From Diphasiastrum complanatum (taxonomy: Eukaryota; Streptophyta; Lycopodiopsida; Lycopodiales; Lycopodiaceae), in assembly GCA_029204225.1 (NCBI GenBank), contig CM055104.1, positions 48,740,451-48,804,450 of the forward strand: DNA of 64,000 nucleotides, given 5' to 3'. A program made the position numbers and the translations under genes. The notes beneath the pieces are model-generated. The model was not told the DNA's origin and did not search any database. It worked only from the letters and a program-made list of their open reading frames with translations. Shown here piece after piece: positions 52,048 to 63,017 of the stretch. Each line of letters opens with the position of its first letter. The first letter of the stretch is position 1.

Positions 52048-52757
52048 GCAGGAGTAGCTGCAGGTTCACAGGCAGGGGTCACAGGTATGTAGGCACGGCC
52101 TACTACAGGTGCAGAGCCTAGTACAGCACGTTCTGGGCAGGGTTTAGGTGCAGTGCACGGTCCAGGAGGTGCCACTCCAGTTCCACCCGCAGCAGCAGGG
52201 CTTACTTCAGAGGGGAGAGCGTCACATGAGCAGGTTGGATCAGCAGCAGCGGGTCCTTCTCGTCCCTCCTCTTTTTCGGCGGCAGATGCAGCACATGGTT
52301 CGACAGGTCCTCCCAGAGAAAGTGATACACCCACAGATCAGCCATCTGGTTCGCGTGTTAGACCACGAGCGCCATGTGCACAACAGAGAGAGGTTAGGCC
52401 CAGACAGCAGACCCTTGATCGATGCGGGTGGCAGAGAGAGCAGCATGCCCGGTGCACTTGACTTGCTAGCCAGTTCTTTTACGAGTGCGGCATTTCCTTT
52501 GCTGTTGCTAACACTTGGGTGTTCAGAGAGTTTTGCACACAGATGGCAGCCATGGATGCTAAATGGACGCCTCCCAGACGAGAGGCATTGCGAGGCAGGA
52601 TGCTTCGTCAGGAGGAGGAGACCATTACGCAGGAGCTGAGTTCCATTCGCTCAGCTTGGCAAATGTAAGTACTTTGTTTCCATAAACCCAATGCAAGCGT
52701 TTAGGGTTGACTCGTGGCGCAATTTTTGCATTTGGCTAATGGGTGTTTTGTGGCAAG

Positions 52758-53102
52758 TATGGATGCACGATATTGAGTGATGGATGGACCGACATTCGTC
52801 GGCGATCCATCATCAATGTCTTGGTTTCTTGCCCGCTTGGCACAGTATTCCTACGTGGCGTGGATGCCACTCGAGGTGGTGACGCCATCACAGCCGATTT
52901 CATATGGGAGGTTATCAGAGATGTTATTGTTGACATTGGAGTAGAGCATGTGGTTCAGGTTGTCACGGACAACGTTTCGAACTGCAAGCAAATGGGAGAG
53001 ATTATGACGAGGGAGCACCCCAGCATTGTGTGGACACCTTGTGCTGCGCATTGCATAGACTTGCTCATCCATGACCTGTGTGCACTTCCATGGATCAGAG
53101 AG
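52758..53102 (+). pseudogene. DUF659 (hAT transposase) exon, copy 2
   Basis: A 115-codon exon opens YGCTILSDGWTDIRRRSIIN and continues FLRGVDAT, VEHVVQVVTDNVSNCKQMGE and WTPCAAHCIDLLIHDLCALP, ending at a GT donor (GAGAG/GTATTG). It starts after CAAG. The blocks ILSDGWTD, TDN and AAHC-D-L are hAT core landmarks. No stop inside. The next exon (53,219 on: AMRLVTF) shifts frame before TPTRFAFYFLALERLVLVKD, so the gene is dead as a whole. Confidence 0.88.
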
Positions 53103-53579
53103 GTATTGGTTTCTCCATTTGCTATGCTATCTTGATTGACGCCTGCTCCATGCTGCTAAACACATCTCAACTACTGTCTAAATTTTTCACTGGATGTCTG
53201 TGTTGCAGGTCACTTCTACGGCCATGCGCCTGGTCACTTTTGTTACCACTGGCCCTATTCCGCACCTTCTCGCACCTGAACCTGAAGAAGCCAACACCCA
53301 CACGCTTTGCCTTTTACTTTTTGGCGCTAGAGCGATTAGTATTAGTGAAGGACGCATTGCGGCGGATGGTTTCCGGCGAGTCCTTCCGAGAGTTCGTGGA
53401 CGTCCCACATGCGGCGTTTTTCCGGTCCACTATGTTCGATGAGCAGTTCTAGACAGATGCTGAGGAAATTACTGGGGTCCTTCTACCCATTTTTAGAGTG
53501 TTGCGCCTGGTAGACCGTGAGGGGCGACAAATTCCAAGGCCTAGCTATGGTGTATCATAACAACATAGTAAGCACACTA

Positions 53580-53914
53580 TGAAAGCTTCAGAACACCAGC
53601 TATGGAGTAGAACACAAAAGCAAGAGAGAGAGGACTTCAAAGCTCACACAACATGAATGAATATTCAAAGTGAAGTAGGGCGTGGAAACCCCTCCAAAGT
53701 TTGGGCTACATATAGCATGTTATGTATAGAGGTGGTGTCTTGCTAATTCTAGCTCTAGAACCCACATGGGTCCTTAACCTACTTGATTTACTTGCCTAAT
53801 TAGCACAAGTGGGGTGTACTATGTACATAAATGTTTTACCCCCATGTCTTATGCACAACTTACAAGTTACAAGTATACAAGCCTTAAGGGGCAAAATAGG
53901 CATTTATTTCAACA
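53580..53914 (-). repeat. 3' LTR of the outer copia element
   Basis: The right edge (minus start TGTTGAAATAAATGCC) abuts a polypurine tract (complement of the C-run at 53,915-53,922) after the RNase H stop. The left edge is set where hAT coding similarity ends (..GTAAGCACAC, then TATG). The length is about 335 bp. The partner LTR is outside the window, so the boundary and target duplication cannot be verified. Confidence 0.7.
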
Positions 53915-54941
53915 CCCCCCCTCAATGGCTATTTTGTTCATATCAACACCTAGCATGCTACGAAACTTTTCAAATTTTTCTCTACTAAGTGCCTTAGTAA
54001 AGATATCTGCTGCTTGTTCGTTGGTATCATAGTACTCGAGCTGAATTTCTCCGCTTTGTATCTTCTCTCGTAAGAAGTGTTGATCCACCTCAATATGCTT
54101 CGTACGAGCATGGTACACAAGGATTTTTGGCAAGCTGGATGCAACTTTGGCTGTCACACTGAAGAATAGTAGGACCATCCTGTGGAATCTGCACCTCCCC
54201 AAGAAGTCTCCTGAGCCATATTGCCTCGCAGGCAACTTTTGCCGCTGCCCTGTACTCAGCCTCTGTCGATGATAAGGTAACTGTGGGCTGTTTCTTGCTA
54301 CACCAAGAAATGGCCCCTGAACCAAGGTTGAAAGTGTAACCTGTGGTCGACTTTCGATCATCCCTATCACCTGCCCAATCCGAATCGGTAAAGCCTCCAA
54401 GCTGAAGCTTTCTGTCATCTGTGTACTCAATCCCATAGCAGGTTGTCCCTTTGACATACCTCAAAACCCTCTTGGCTGCTTTCCAATGTGCTTCAGTTGG
54501 AAAACTCATGAACTGGCTTGCTACACCAACCGCATAGGAAATGTCTGGTCTCGTAGTGGTGAGATGAATCAGGCTACCCACAAGCTGCCTGTTCAAGACT
54601 TCACATGCATAGTTAGCTTGGGAAATAAACACACAGTTTTCCTTTTTCCAAACCTCCAAGCCAAGACAATAGTGGATTAAGCCCAAATCCTTCATCTCGA
54701 ACTCATTTGATAAATGAGCCTTCACCTTTTCAACAAGCTGCCCATTGTTACCCGTGATGACCAAGTCATCCACATAGAGAACTATCAAAACAATGTTCCC
54801 ATCTTCCTCCTTCACGAATAGGTTGCAATCCGACTGACTCTTTATGAATTGCTCCTTGGCAAAATAGTCGTCAATACGACTATACCAGGCCCTGGGTGCC
54901 TGCTTCAAACCATATAAGGCCTTCTTAAGCCTGCATACCAT
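53909..54941 (-). pseudogene. Outer copia: RT end, connection and RNase H
   Basis: Minus-strand frames show YGLKQAPRAW, VLYVDDLVITG (RT active site YVDD present), MKDLGLIHYCLGLEV, LTTTRPDISYAVG, DSDWAGDRDDRKSTTGY, LSSTEAEYRAA, QCDSQSCIQLAKNP and, after a frameshift near 54,120, ARTKHIEVDQHF and AADIFTKALSREKFE. There is a deletion between CEVLNR and QLVGSLIHL, where the RT thumb region would be. Confidence 0.92.
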
Positions 54942-55375
54942 ACTTTCTTTGCCTCAAAATCTTGTGGCTGTTCCATGTAGACTTCTTCAGCCAACTGTCC
55001 ATTAAGAAAAGCACTCTTCACGTCCATTTGATGGACCTCCCAACCAAAAAATGCAGCCAATGCTAAAACCAACCTGATAGACGTGATCTTAGCTACCGGT
55101 GCAAACGTCTCATCATAGTCCAAGCCCTCCTTCTGTGCATAGCCTTTGGCAACCAGCCTTGCCTTATGCTTTTCGATGCTCCCATCCGATTTGTATTTGG
55201 TCCTGTAGACCCACTTACAGGCAATAGGACGCTTCCCTTTTGGTAACTTCACCAAATCCCATGTATCATTCTTGAGAATGGAGTCGTACTCCTCTTGCAT
55301 AGCATGTTGCCATACCTTCTCTTCTGCTGCCTCAACGAATGTATGCGGATCTTGTGAATCCAAAATAGTAGTCAT
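54905..55375 (-). pseudogene. Outer copia: RT N-terminal part
   Basis: DTWDLVKLPKGKRPIACKWV, KARLVAKGYAQKEGLDYDET and HQMDVKSAFLNGQL are canonical copia RT fingers. The frame ends soon after EQPQDFE, and a shift leads into the YGLKQAPRAW frame. A short, poorly conserved stretch (55,421-55,612) joins it to integrase. Confidence 0.92.
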
Positions 55376-55547
55376 AAGTGCAGAGTTTGTCTCCTGGTGT
55401 TCATGCTGCTGGGCTTGCCTTTAAGACCTCCTAGCCCCTGGATTGCTGCTCTCTCCCTCATCCAATATCAAACCATCCTGCACAGTTTGCCAATACCACT
55501 TGGGAAACTTCTTCCTTGCAGTTGGTGATGAAGACGGTGAATAGGAC

Positions 55548-56681
55548 TCAACAGATTTGCTTGCCGCTTTCCTTCCGCTTCCTAGCCTCCTCGGATTCTT
55601 CCTCTTGATCACTCATATGATCATCCTGAGGCTCCCCAATATATGGATGTGGGTCATCAAGTATTGGCACAAATTCACTTGTACCATCCTCCATCTCAAG
55701 TTCCTCTATAGGAGACGTTTGATCTTCTTCAAAGATCACATCTAGACTTATGATCCTCTTCTTGCTAGTAAGATCGTAAAGTCTGTAAGCTTTGCTTTCT
55801 TCACTGTATCCCAAGAAAATACACTTTGCTGATTTTGCATCCAACTTCTTCCTGTTATCCTTGGGAATATGGGCATAGGCCGTACAACCAAACACTCGCA
55901 AAGCGCCCACCTTGGGCTTAATGCCGCTAAATGCCTCTTCTGGAGTCTTGCCTTCCACAGCTTTTGTTGGACTTCTATTCAACAGAAACATTGCTGTGTG
56001 CATTGCCTCGCCCCAAAAAGAGTTGGGCAACCCCTTTGCCTTGAGCATGCACCTTGCACACTCCACAATAGTTCGGTTCTTTCTCTCTGCTACGCCGTTT
56101 TGCTGAGGGGTATGAGGAGCTGTAAGCTGCCTTTTGATCCCATTGGCCTTGCAGAATTCCACAAATTTTGTCTTAATGAACTCTCCACCACCGTCTGACC
56201 TGAGCATCTTTATCTTCTTTCCTGAATGTTCTTCTACCAAAGCTTTGAAATGCAGGAAGTACTTGAATGCTTCAGATTTTAACTTCAAGAAATAAATCCA
56301 AATCTTACGTAAGAAGTCATCAATAAAGGTCATAAAGTAATATGCCCCCCCTGCAGATTTTGTTTGGGTTGGCCCCCACAAATTTGAATGTATCAAGTCA
56401 AGTATGCCTGCTGCCCTAGTGGTGCTTTCCTTGGGAAACTTTTGTCTTTGCTGTTTTCCCATAGCGCAAGCCTCGCAAACTGAAGAGCTTGGCTTAACAA
56501 TTGGAAGCCCCTCCACCATATGATGCTGGTTCAACACCTGCATGCTTTGGTAGCCAAGATGTCCATACTTCTCATGCCACAACCTACCCACATCACTTCC
56601 TTTTTGTTGTATAAGCATGCTGACTAGGGATAGAAGTGTATAACCTGTATAGATTATCTTCCTGCAATCCTTTGGCCACAA
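55548..56681 (-). pseudogene. Outer copia: GAG-pre-integrase and integrase
   Basis: The 377-codon frame contains LWHEKYGHLGYQSMQVLNQH and CEACAMGKQQ (zinc-binding HHCC), then the catalytic blocks HSNLWGP (usual Asp changed to Asn, HSDLWGP being typical), LRSDGGGEF and QQNGVAERKNRTIVE, and the C-terminal KCIFLGYSEESKAYRLYD and DVIFEED. The Asp-to-Asn change would by itself disable integrase. Confidence 0.92.
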
Positions 56682-56699
56682 CCTTCATATTATCACTCA

Positions 56700-56704
56700 A
56701 GTCC
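56700..56704. repeat. Target-site duplication, left copy (AGTCC)
   Basis: AGTCC precedes the left LTR and is repeated at 63,013-63,017 after the right LTR. A 5-bp duplication is normal for gypsy integrases. Confidence 0.95.
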
Positions 56705-57062
56705 TGTAATAGATCCTAACACCACAGTAGGGCAAACACTAACTGATCCACCCAACCTTGCCTACTCCCTGATATAGAGTAAGCCCCTCCTAGCCCAGTG
56801 TGAGGACTGGTAGCATGCTACTGCCAAGTGTCGGCCACGTGGCACTGACGTGGCCGACTGCACGTCGGGACCCAACTGGGGGCCCTATCCTGCTGACAGG
56901 GTCCCTAGGCTGTGTTAGGCCCGCCATGGCTATGGACCGTGCTGGGGCACACTACTCACACTGTCTTGCCCTGTTGGTCATGTACGCTGGACACGACCCT
57001 GACTGTGGTATCTGACCTATCTGTGTTCTCTAGGGTTCGGCACTGGTTACGAGCTCGTAACA
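56705..57062 (-). repeat. 3' LTR of the chromovirus
   Basis: TGTAATAG...CGTAACA on the plus strand, 358 bp, directly preceded (in minus sense) by the polypurine tract. ORFs inside the LTR are not real genes. Confidence 0.97.
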
Positions 57063-57075
57063 CTCCCTCCCCCTT
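57063..57075 (-). promoter_or_regulatory. Polypurine tract of the chromovirus
   Basis: The minus-strand AAGGGGGAGGGAG abuts the 3' LTR. It overlaps the natural TAA that would end the full-length frame (57,074-57,076). Confidence 0.93.
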
Positions 57076-57139
57076 AAGAACCGTCTTGGTCCTCTAAGAC
57101 AAAGTCTGGAAAAATCTTGCGAAGGACGCTGCCTCTTTC

Positions 57140-60100
57140 TCAAGTGGCATTCTCAACAGGCTGATCATTCCACTTAACCAGATATTCTCGGTATAGAGTA
57201 TGACGAGTCTGCGTCTCTCTACTATCAAGAATCTCCTCTGGTTCATGTGGAGGTTGTTGAGGATCCAATGGGAGAACTAGAACACTGTCCCCTACCAGAT
57301 TATCTGATCTGGTTAAGGCTTTTCGTAACTGACTTACATGAAAGACTGGAAAAACCTTACTGCTGTGTGGGAGTTCTAGTTCATAGGTGACCTCGCCTAG
57401 TCTCCTACTGATGGTAAAGGGACCACAATACCTTGGAGACAACTTAGCACACACTCCTGATTTGAGGGTTTTAGAGTCAACAGGGACTCTCAAGTAGACT
57501 TTCTCACCAGTGGAGAACTGCACATCCCGTCTGTGTGGATCTGCATAATGCCTGGCTCGATCCTGGGATTGTCTAATGCTACACTTAGCATGTTCTATCA
57601 TCTGGTTTAGGTCTTCTAAAAAGTTTCTGGCTGCTTCAACTTTTTCTTGTTTAAACCCTACAGCTGTGGGTGAGCGTGGCTGAAAACCGTACATCAGCAT
57701 AAATGGGCTGTATCCCGTAGCTGAATGTTTGGTACTGTTGTAAGCAAACTCTAATATCGAGAGATACTCCTCCCAATTAGTCTGCCTCTTGCTGACGTAT
57801 GCACGAAGCATATCCTCCAGCACTTGATTTACCCTTTCTGTTTGACCGTCCGTCTGTGGATGGTCGGTGGTACTCATATTAAGTTTAGTATGGAGATGAT
57901 GGAATACTGCCTTCCAAAAATTTCCAGTAAACTTACTGTCCCGGTCACTGACTATGCCGGAAGGTAGACCGTACAATTTAAATAGCCCGTCTACAAACAA
58001 CCTCGCTAACTCTGGAGCTCTAACGGTTGTTTTGGTCGGAATAAAATGAGCCATTTTGGTCAGACGGTCAACTGTGACCCATATAGCGTCATTACCCTTT
58101 TGGGTTTTAGGCAGGCCTACTATAAAATCCATGGAGATACTCTCCCATTTACCAGCTGGTATTTCTAAGGGATGCAACAACCCTCCTGCCTTTAAACGCT
58201 CTGCTTTATTTACTTGACATTTCTGGCAACTGGTTACATACTGGTGGACGTCCTTTTTCATACTGGGCCAGAAAAATTGCCTACGAAGAAGCTCATAGGT
58301 CTTCTGTATGCCTGGGTGTCCCGCGCTAGGATTGTCATGACATTCATATAGGACCTGCTGCCTATAATCCTCTGAATTGGGGACACATACTCTATCTCTA
58401 TAGAGCAAGTACTCATCCTGAATGGAATACTGTTTCCATTTGAATCCTTGAGTCAACTGACCCTCAACCACGGGGGTTTGCTTGGGTAATACAGGCTCAG
58501 AATCCTCAACGTCATCTGATGACGTATACTCGGACTCATCATCATCCTCAACGGAAGCTGCCGTATTCTTGGATGAACTGGCACCAGCCCCGGGAACTGG
58601 TTCTGGAGTCTGTAACTGTCTGTTCTGGACCGAGTTCCAGATAATAGAGAAGAATGCATCATGCTGGCATTTCCCTCTCAAGGACTCGAGTAACTCATTA
58701 CGAATCTGAGTAAAACTCAGCTCGTTTATCATAGGCATTCTGCTAAGGGCATCTGCTACTGTATTGAATTTTCCACGCCTATATCTGATAGACATGTCAA
58801 ACTCTTGCATCAACTCTGCCCAACGAGCTTTCCGACCTCTAAGCTCAGGTTGATTGCAAAGGTATCTGAGACTCTCATGGTCTGTCAGGACCTCAAAGTT
58901 GGCACTATACAAATAATGCCTCCAAGTCTTAAGGGCATGGACTATAGAAAAGAGTTCCTTTTCATAGGCACTATACCTAGTCTGTGTTGGCTCGAGTTTT
59001 TTACTCTCGAACGCAACTGGTCGTCCACCCTGAGTTAGCACAGCGCCTACTGCAAAGTCGCTAGCATCTGTTTCGACCACAAACGGCTGATTGGGGTCGA
59101 CGACTTTTAAGAGTGGTGCTGTAGCTAAGGCTGTTTTGAGAGCATCAAAGCTCTCCTGTTGTGCGGACTCCCAAATGAACTCCTTTCCCTTCCCCTTAAG
59201 GAGATTTGTCATAGGGACTGCTATTTGAGCATATTCCTTGACAAATCGTCTGTAATATCCCGCCAGACCAAGAAAGATTTGAAGTTCCAAAATATTCTGA
59301 GGTCTCAGCCAACTGAGTATGGCTTTAACCTTATTTGGGTCCATCTTAATCCCATCTGAAGAGATAATGTGACCCAAATATGCTACTTCTTCAACGAAGA
59401 ATTCACACTTGGATTGTTTAGCATAAAGCTTATGCTTTCTGAGCAGTCGAAACACCTTTCTGAGGTGTTTTAGATGCTCCTTCCTGGTTTTGCTGTAAAC
59501 GAGGATGTCATCTAAAAATACGACTACAAACTTACCCAAGTATGGTCTGAGGACACTGTTCATCAAGGTCATAAAGGTAGCTGGAGCATTTGTGAGCCCA
59601 AATGGCATCACCTTAAACTCATAATGACCGTGACGAGTCCTAAAGGCTGTTTTTGAGACATCTTCCGATTTTATACGGACTTGATGATATCCCGATCTAA
59701 GGTCTATTTTACTGAAAAACTTAGCCCCGTCGAGTTGATCAAACAACTCGTCTGCCCGAGGCATAGGGTATTTATTCTTAATTGTGACTTTATTGAGGGC
59801 TCTGTAATCTACGCAAAGACGCATAGACCCCTCCTTCTTTTTCACCAATAGGACTGGTGAGGCCCATGGTGAACTACTGGTCTGAATTTGGCCTTTCCCA
59901 AGATAGTCTGTTAACTGCCTAGTTATTTCTTCATCCTCTGTTCGGCTGACCCGATACGGAGGTTTAGAAACAGGTGCTGTACCTGGTACTAGGTTTATTA
60001 CATGATCTACCTCTCTGCTAGGTGGTAAACCATGTGGCAAATCTTCAGGAAAAACATCTTTAAATTTAGACAATAAAGTTTCTAATTTATTGATTTTCTG

Positions 60101-61852
60101 CTGAATAGAACTGGAAATAGAAACTTCAGGAATAAACTGAAAGTCACATAAGAATACCTGATGGTCTTCGTCTCCGATTAGCTGACAGAGTTCTGAACTG
60201 CAGACCATAGGGCTGTTGGGGACATCATGCTCCCCATGCAACTGGATCTCTCGGCCTTTATGCTGAAAGCTGAGGGTGTTCTCCTGATAGTTTCTGTGGA
60301 GGGAAGGTCCTAAACTGTAGAGCCAATCTCTCCCGAGAACAATGTCTGTTCGATCCAGGTGCATTATCTGAAAGTTTATTTCATCTTGGTACCCCTGAAT
60401 ACCAAGATTTAACTTACTTACCATAGTTTCCCATATTTTTTTATCTTCACCCTTAGCTAATGAAACTATGTACCTATGCTGACTAGGTACTTCTGGTAGT
60501 TTAAGCTTTTTAACCAGGGTGTGGTTGATGAAATTATGGGTTGCCCCATCATCAACCATGACTCTTACTGACTGGTTACCAACTTTCCCATGCATACGTA
60601 CTAGGTCATGCGGCCCAAAGCTGAAGGGTCTCGCTAGCATTGCAGAGGTGAGCTGGCAACAGTGTTCATGATCTTCATGATACACTTTGATCTCGAAAGC
60701 TGCTGAGTTACTGGGGAAATATACAGTCTGAACAAGATGAACTTGTTTTTTATCTTTTTTAGTGAAAGGCCCCTTGGGACACTGTCTGACTGTGTGTCCC
60801 TTGCCCATACACACAAAGCACAAACGTTCTTGTTTGGCTTTCTCAAAATCATCTGGTTTTAAGGGCTGTATGAGTGACGGGCGTTTCTGAGGAGCTTCAC
60901 CTTTAAATTTATCTTCTTTCTTTCTTTTTAAAAATTTCTTTTTAAATTGAAGGTCTTTCTGAGGAAGCTGCTCAGAAAGTGGTTGCTGTCTCGCTCTCTT
61001 CCTACCCACTGAATCATCATAGATTTGAGCATATCTGAGAGCTTGCTCAAGGGTAGTAGGCGAGTTTCTCTGGACCTCTACTTTATATTCATCTTTGAGG
61101 CCACGGACAAATCCCCTGATTTTCTGATAGTCATCCATATTTTTAATCTTTAAAATTGCTTCTCGATACTGCGAGATATATTGGATGAGGGATTTATCCA
61201 TTACTGTTCTTTCCCAGGCTTCCCAGGCTCTATCCAGTTCATTTTCTGGTAGAAATTCTCTTAGGAAAGCTTCTTCAAAAGCTTTCCATGACCGGGGAGT
61301 CTGCCCAGTCTCCTGGAGATTTAACCACCACTTATAGGCCATAGGCCCTAAAGAAAGACTGGCCTCAATTGCTTGCAAATGGTCAGGGGTCTGTTTAAGA
61401 GCATGAATGTTCTTCCATTTGCTGAGGAAGGTTTGTAGAATATCTGCATTTCTATCCTTCTCTTCCCCATTAAAAGTAGGAGGCTTTAAATCTTTAAAAA
61501 CACTGGGGTGAGACCGTAAAGTCTCACCCGAAACTGATGGAAGTGGAGAAGGGGATAACTGAGAAGTGGAGGGAAGGCTTCCTTTCGCGGAACTCAAAAT
61601 CAAGTTTTTGAGTTCAGCGAACGAGTCGTCCACACTGGACTTGAAATTGGCTAATGCCAACTTCAGTTCATCCACTTCTGTTACCAATTGGAGGAACTGC
61701 TCCTTGGTAACCAGTTCGTCGAGTTCTTCGGCGAACTGTTCCTGTTCTTCTACTTCCATGGGTTCCTTCCCTTTTCTGTAAGCCAAGGCTTCTGTTTCAA
61801 GTTCGTCGAAGCCTCTCTCCGGGGGTTGATCAGGTCCCTGAGGAGTGGTCAT
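57140..61852 (-). CDS. Chromovirus gag-pol polyprotein, 1570 residues, chromodomain cut short
   Basis: One frame starts at [10 protein letters not shown]. Gag runs to about residue 330 with a CCHC knuckle at about 342-356 ([14 protein letters not shown]). Protease near 430 ([10 protein letters not shown]). RT about 620-860 with FLDDILVYS near 777. RNase H from about 925 ([19 protein letters not shown]). Integrase zinc finger near 1169 ([18 protein letters not shown]); catalytic core [16 protein letters not shown] and [11 protein letters not shown] (about 1240-1340). HPVF-like [12 protein letters not shown] is followed by the chromodomain ([20 protein letters not shown]). It stops at TGA (57,140-57,142) where chromodomains have a conserved Trp (TWE); 21 further codons run in frame to TAA. 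TGG to TGA is the simplest cause. All enzymatic domains are intact, so only chromatin targeting should suffer. Confidence 0.97.
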   Translation of the reverse strand: MTTPQGPDQPPERGFDELETEALAYRKGKEPMEVEEQEQFAEELDELVTKEQFLQLVTEVDELKLALANFKSSVDDSFAELKNLILSSAKGSLPSTSQLSPSPLPSVSGETLRSHPSVFKDLKPPTFNGEEKDRNADILQTFLSKWKNIHALKQTPDHLQAIEASLSLGPMAYKWWLNLQETGQTPRSWKAFEEAFLREFLPENELDRAWEAWERTVMDKSLIQYISQYREAILKIKNMDDYQKIRGFVRGLKDEYKVEVQRNSPTTLEQALRYAQIYDDSVGRKRARQQPLSEQLPQKDLQFKKKFLKRKKEDKFKGEAPQKRPSLIQPLKPDDFEKAKQERLCFVCMGKGHTVRQCPKGPFTKKDKKQVHLVQTVYFPSNSAAFEIKVYHEDHEHCCQLTSAMLARPFSFGPHDLVRMHGKVGNQSVRVMVDDGATHNFINHTLVKKLKLPEVPSQHRYIVSLAKGEDKKIWETMVSKLNLGIQGYQDEINFQIMHLDRTDIVLGRDWLYSLGPSLHRNYQENTLSFQHKGREIQLHGEHDVPNSPMVCSSELCQLIGDEDHQVFLCDFQFIPEVSISSSIQQKINKLETLLSKFKDVFPEDLPHGLPPSREVDHVINLVPGTAPVSKPPYRVSRTEDEEITRQLTDYLGKGQIQTSSSPWASPVLLVKKKEGSMRLCVDYRALNKVTIKNKYPMPRADELFDQLDGAKFFSKIDLRSGYHQVRIKSEDVSKTAFRTRHGHYEFKVMPFGLTNAPATFMTLMNSVLRPYLGKFVVVFLDDILVYSKTRKEHLKHLRKVFRLLRKHKLYAKQSKCEFFVEEVAYLGHIISSDGIKMDPNKVKAILSWLRPQNILELQIFLGLAGYYRRFVKEYAQIAVPMTNLLKGKGKEFIWESAQQESFDALKTALATAPLLKVVDPNQPFVVETDASDFAVGAVLTQGGRPVAFESKKLEPTQTRYSAYEKELFSIVHALKTWRHYLYSANFEVLTDHESLRYLCNQPELRGRKARWAELMQEFDMSIRYRRGKFNTVADALSRMPMINELSFTQIRNELLESLRGKCQHDAFFSIIWNSVQNRQLQTPEPVPGAGASSSKNTAASVEDDDESEYTSSDDVEDSEPVLPKQTPVVEGQLTQGFKWKQYSIQDEYLLYRDRVCVPNSEDYRQQVLYECHDNPSAGHPGIQKTYELLRRQFFWPSMKKDVHQYVTSCQKCQVNKAERLKAGGLLHPLEIPAGKWESISMDFIVGLPKTQKGNDAIWVTVDRLTKMAHFIPTKTTVRAPELARLFVDGLFKLYGLPSGIVSDRDSKFTGNFWKAVFHHLHTKLNMSTTDHPQTDGQTERVNQVLEDMLRAYVSKRQTNWEEYLSILEFAYNSTKHSATGYSPFMLMYGFQPRSPTAVGFKQEKVEAARNFLEDLNQMIEHAKCSIRQSQDRARHYADPHRRDVQFSTGEKVYLRVPVDSKTLKSGVCAKLSPRYCGPFTISRRLGEVTYELELPHSSKVFPVFHVSQLRKALTRSDNLVGDSVLVLPLDPQQPPHEPEEILDSRETQTRHTLYREYLVKWNDQPVENAT

Positions 61853-62641
61853 CTTCGGAACTGAAAGAGAGCTACCTTAACTTCTGAAGGAAAAAAAGTC
61901 TAAAAGACTAATTTACAACTGTACAAGGAGGGAAAGAAAACTTAGCTCTTTCTGAGAACTGTACTTCCACAGAGAGAATCAAGAAAAGCCCTTTCAGCTC
62001 TTCCTCCACTGCTTTCAGATCTGCTGTCCGGAAAAATCAGAGATCAAGGTACCAAGAAAAAGAAACAAACTTCTGATCGTCTTGGCCCCTTCCCTCACTG
62101 TCTGAGGTGTATACTTTTTGCTCCAAAATTCCCGTTTTAGGACCCAAAAACAGTTGCAAACTTGTGGTTTCTGCCAAAGACCTTCCTCGCTGCCTGACCA
62201 GGAGTGTTGCTACTTGGTTTTGCTTACTTTGAGACCCAAAATCCCTCTCAAAATCTGATTTTCTAGCAACACCTTCAGCGCTGGACCTGCACCCAAGATT
62301 CTGTCTCAGATCCGCTCCAAATTCCAGAAAATTTCACTCCAAATTCGAAGTTTCCACCCAATTTGGCAGTGCTGGACCTGCTCCACGTTTTCTATTTAAA
62401 ATGTGCTCAAAAATCCACAATTGATACATAAAAATCAAGGGTAAATCCCTGATTTTTCAGCGCTGAGCTTCTACAAGGGATTGTGCCTCAAACAACTGTA
62501 AATTCCCAGCAAATTTCAAGGATTTGAAAGCTGTTCCTACAGCGATTTTCCTCCTCAATTCTTTCCTGAGAATCTGAGAAATCTTTCCTATCTTCTGATA
62601 GCTTTCTCTACTGCTGTCCTGAACTCCCTAGGATGGAGATG

Positions 62642-62653
62642 GCTCTGATACCA
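62642..62653 (-). promoter_or_regulatory. Primer binding site (initiator Met tRNA)
   Basis: The minus strand reads TGGTATCAGAGC one base inside the 5' LTR end, the classical complement of the plant initiator-methionine tRNA 3' end. Confidence 0.95.
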
Positions 62654-62654
62654 G

Positions 62655-63012
62655 TGTAATAGATCCTGACACCACAGTAGGGCAAACACTAACTGATCCA
62701 CCCAACCTTGCCTACTCCCTGATATAGAGTAAGCCCCTCCTAGCCCAGTGTGAGGACTGGTAGCATGCTACTGCCAAGTGTCGGCCACGTGGCACTGACG
62801 TGGCCGACTGCACGTCGGGACCCAACTGGGGGCCCTATCCTGCTGACAAGGTCCCTAGGCTGTGTTAGGCCCGCCATGGCTATGGACCGTGCTGGGGCAC
62901 ACTACTCACACTGTCTTGCCCTGTTGGTCATGTACGCTGGACACGACCCTGACTGTGGTATCTGACCTATCTGTGTTCTCTAGGGTTCGGCACTGGTTAC
63001 GAGCTCGTAACA
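62655..63012 (-). repeat. 5' LTR of the chromovirus
   Basis: 358 bp, almost identical to the 3' LTR. Between it and the gag ATG (61,852) is an untranslated leader of about 800 bp (61,853-62,641) with no other coding frame. Confidence 0.97.
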
Positions 63013-63017
63013 AGTCC
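63013..63017. repeat. Target-site duplication, right copy (AGTCC)
   Basis: Identical to 56,700-56,704. Confidence 0.95.

Larger units (their letters stand above)
51495..53579 (+). mobile_element. hAT transposon copy 2 (DUF659), interrupted by copia
   Basis: Same family as the intron-8 copy, in plus orientation. A first-exon-like stretch (about 51,680-51,800) ends at a GTAAGTGTAGG donor matching copy 1. A single unit of the copy-1 tandem repeat follows (51,850-51,960), then the Gln/Gly/Pro-rich linker (52,010-52,460), ASQFFYECGISFAVANTWVF (52,470-52,530), the DUF659 exon (52,758-53,102) and a frameshifted downstream exon (53,219-53,550). The BED exon is missing. The right end is cut by the LTR at 53,580; the rest must lie beyond the window. 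The left end is a guess: CAGAATCGCGATTCTG at 51,495 has hAT-like CA start, but a target duplication cannot be checked. Confidence 0.7.
56705..63012 (-). mobile_element. Nearly intact chromovirus (Ty3/gypsy), 6308 bp
   Basis: Complete structure: 358-bp LTRs with TG...CA ends at 56,705-57,062 and 62,655-63,012; identical 5-bp flanks; primer binding site; polypurine tract; and one uninterrupted gag-pol frame. The LTRs differ at two positions by eye (TAACACC/TGACACC and GACAGGG/GACAAGG), about 0.6 percent, so insertion is recent. Compact size and short LTRs would fit a Reina-like chromovirus, but the clade is inference. It is inserted in the copia element, itself in a hAT. Confidence 0.97.

Noticed and set aside
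56800-57097. ORFs in the LTRs (also 62,750-63,065)
   Set aside because: Both LTRs give the same ORFs by identity; no codon bias or family.
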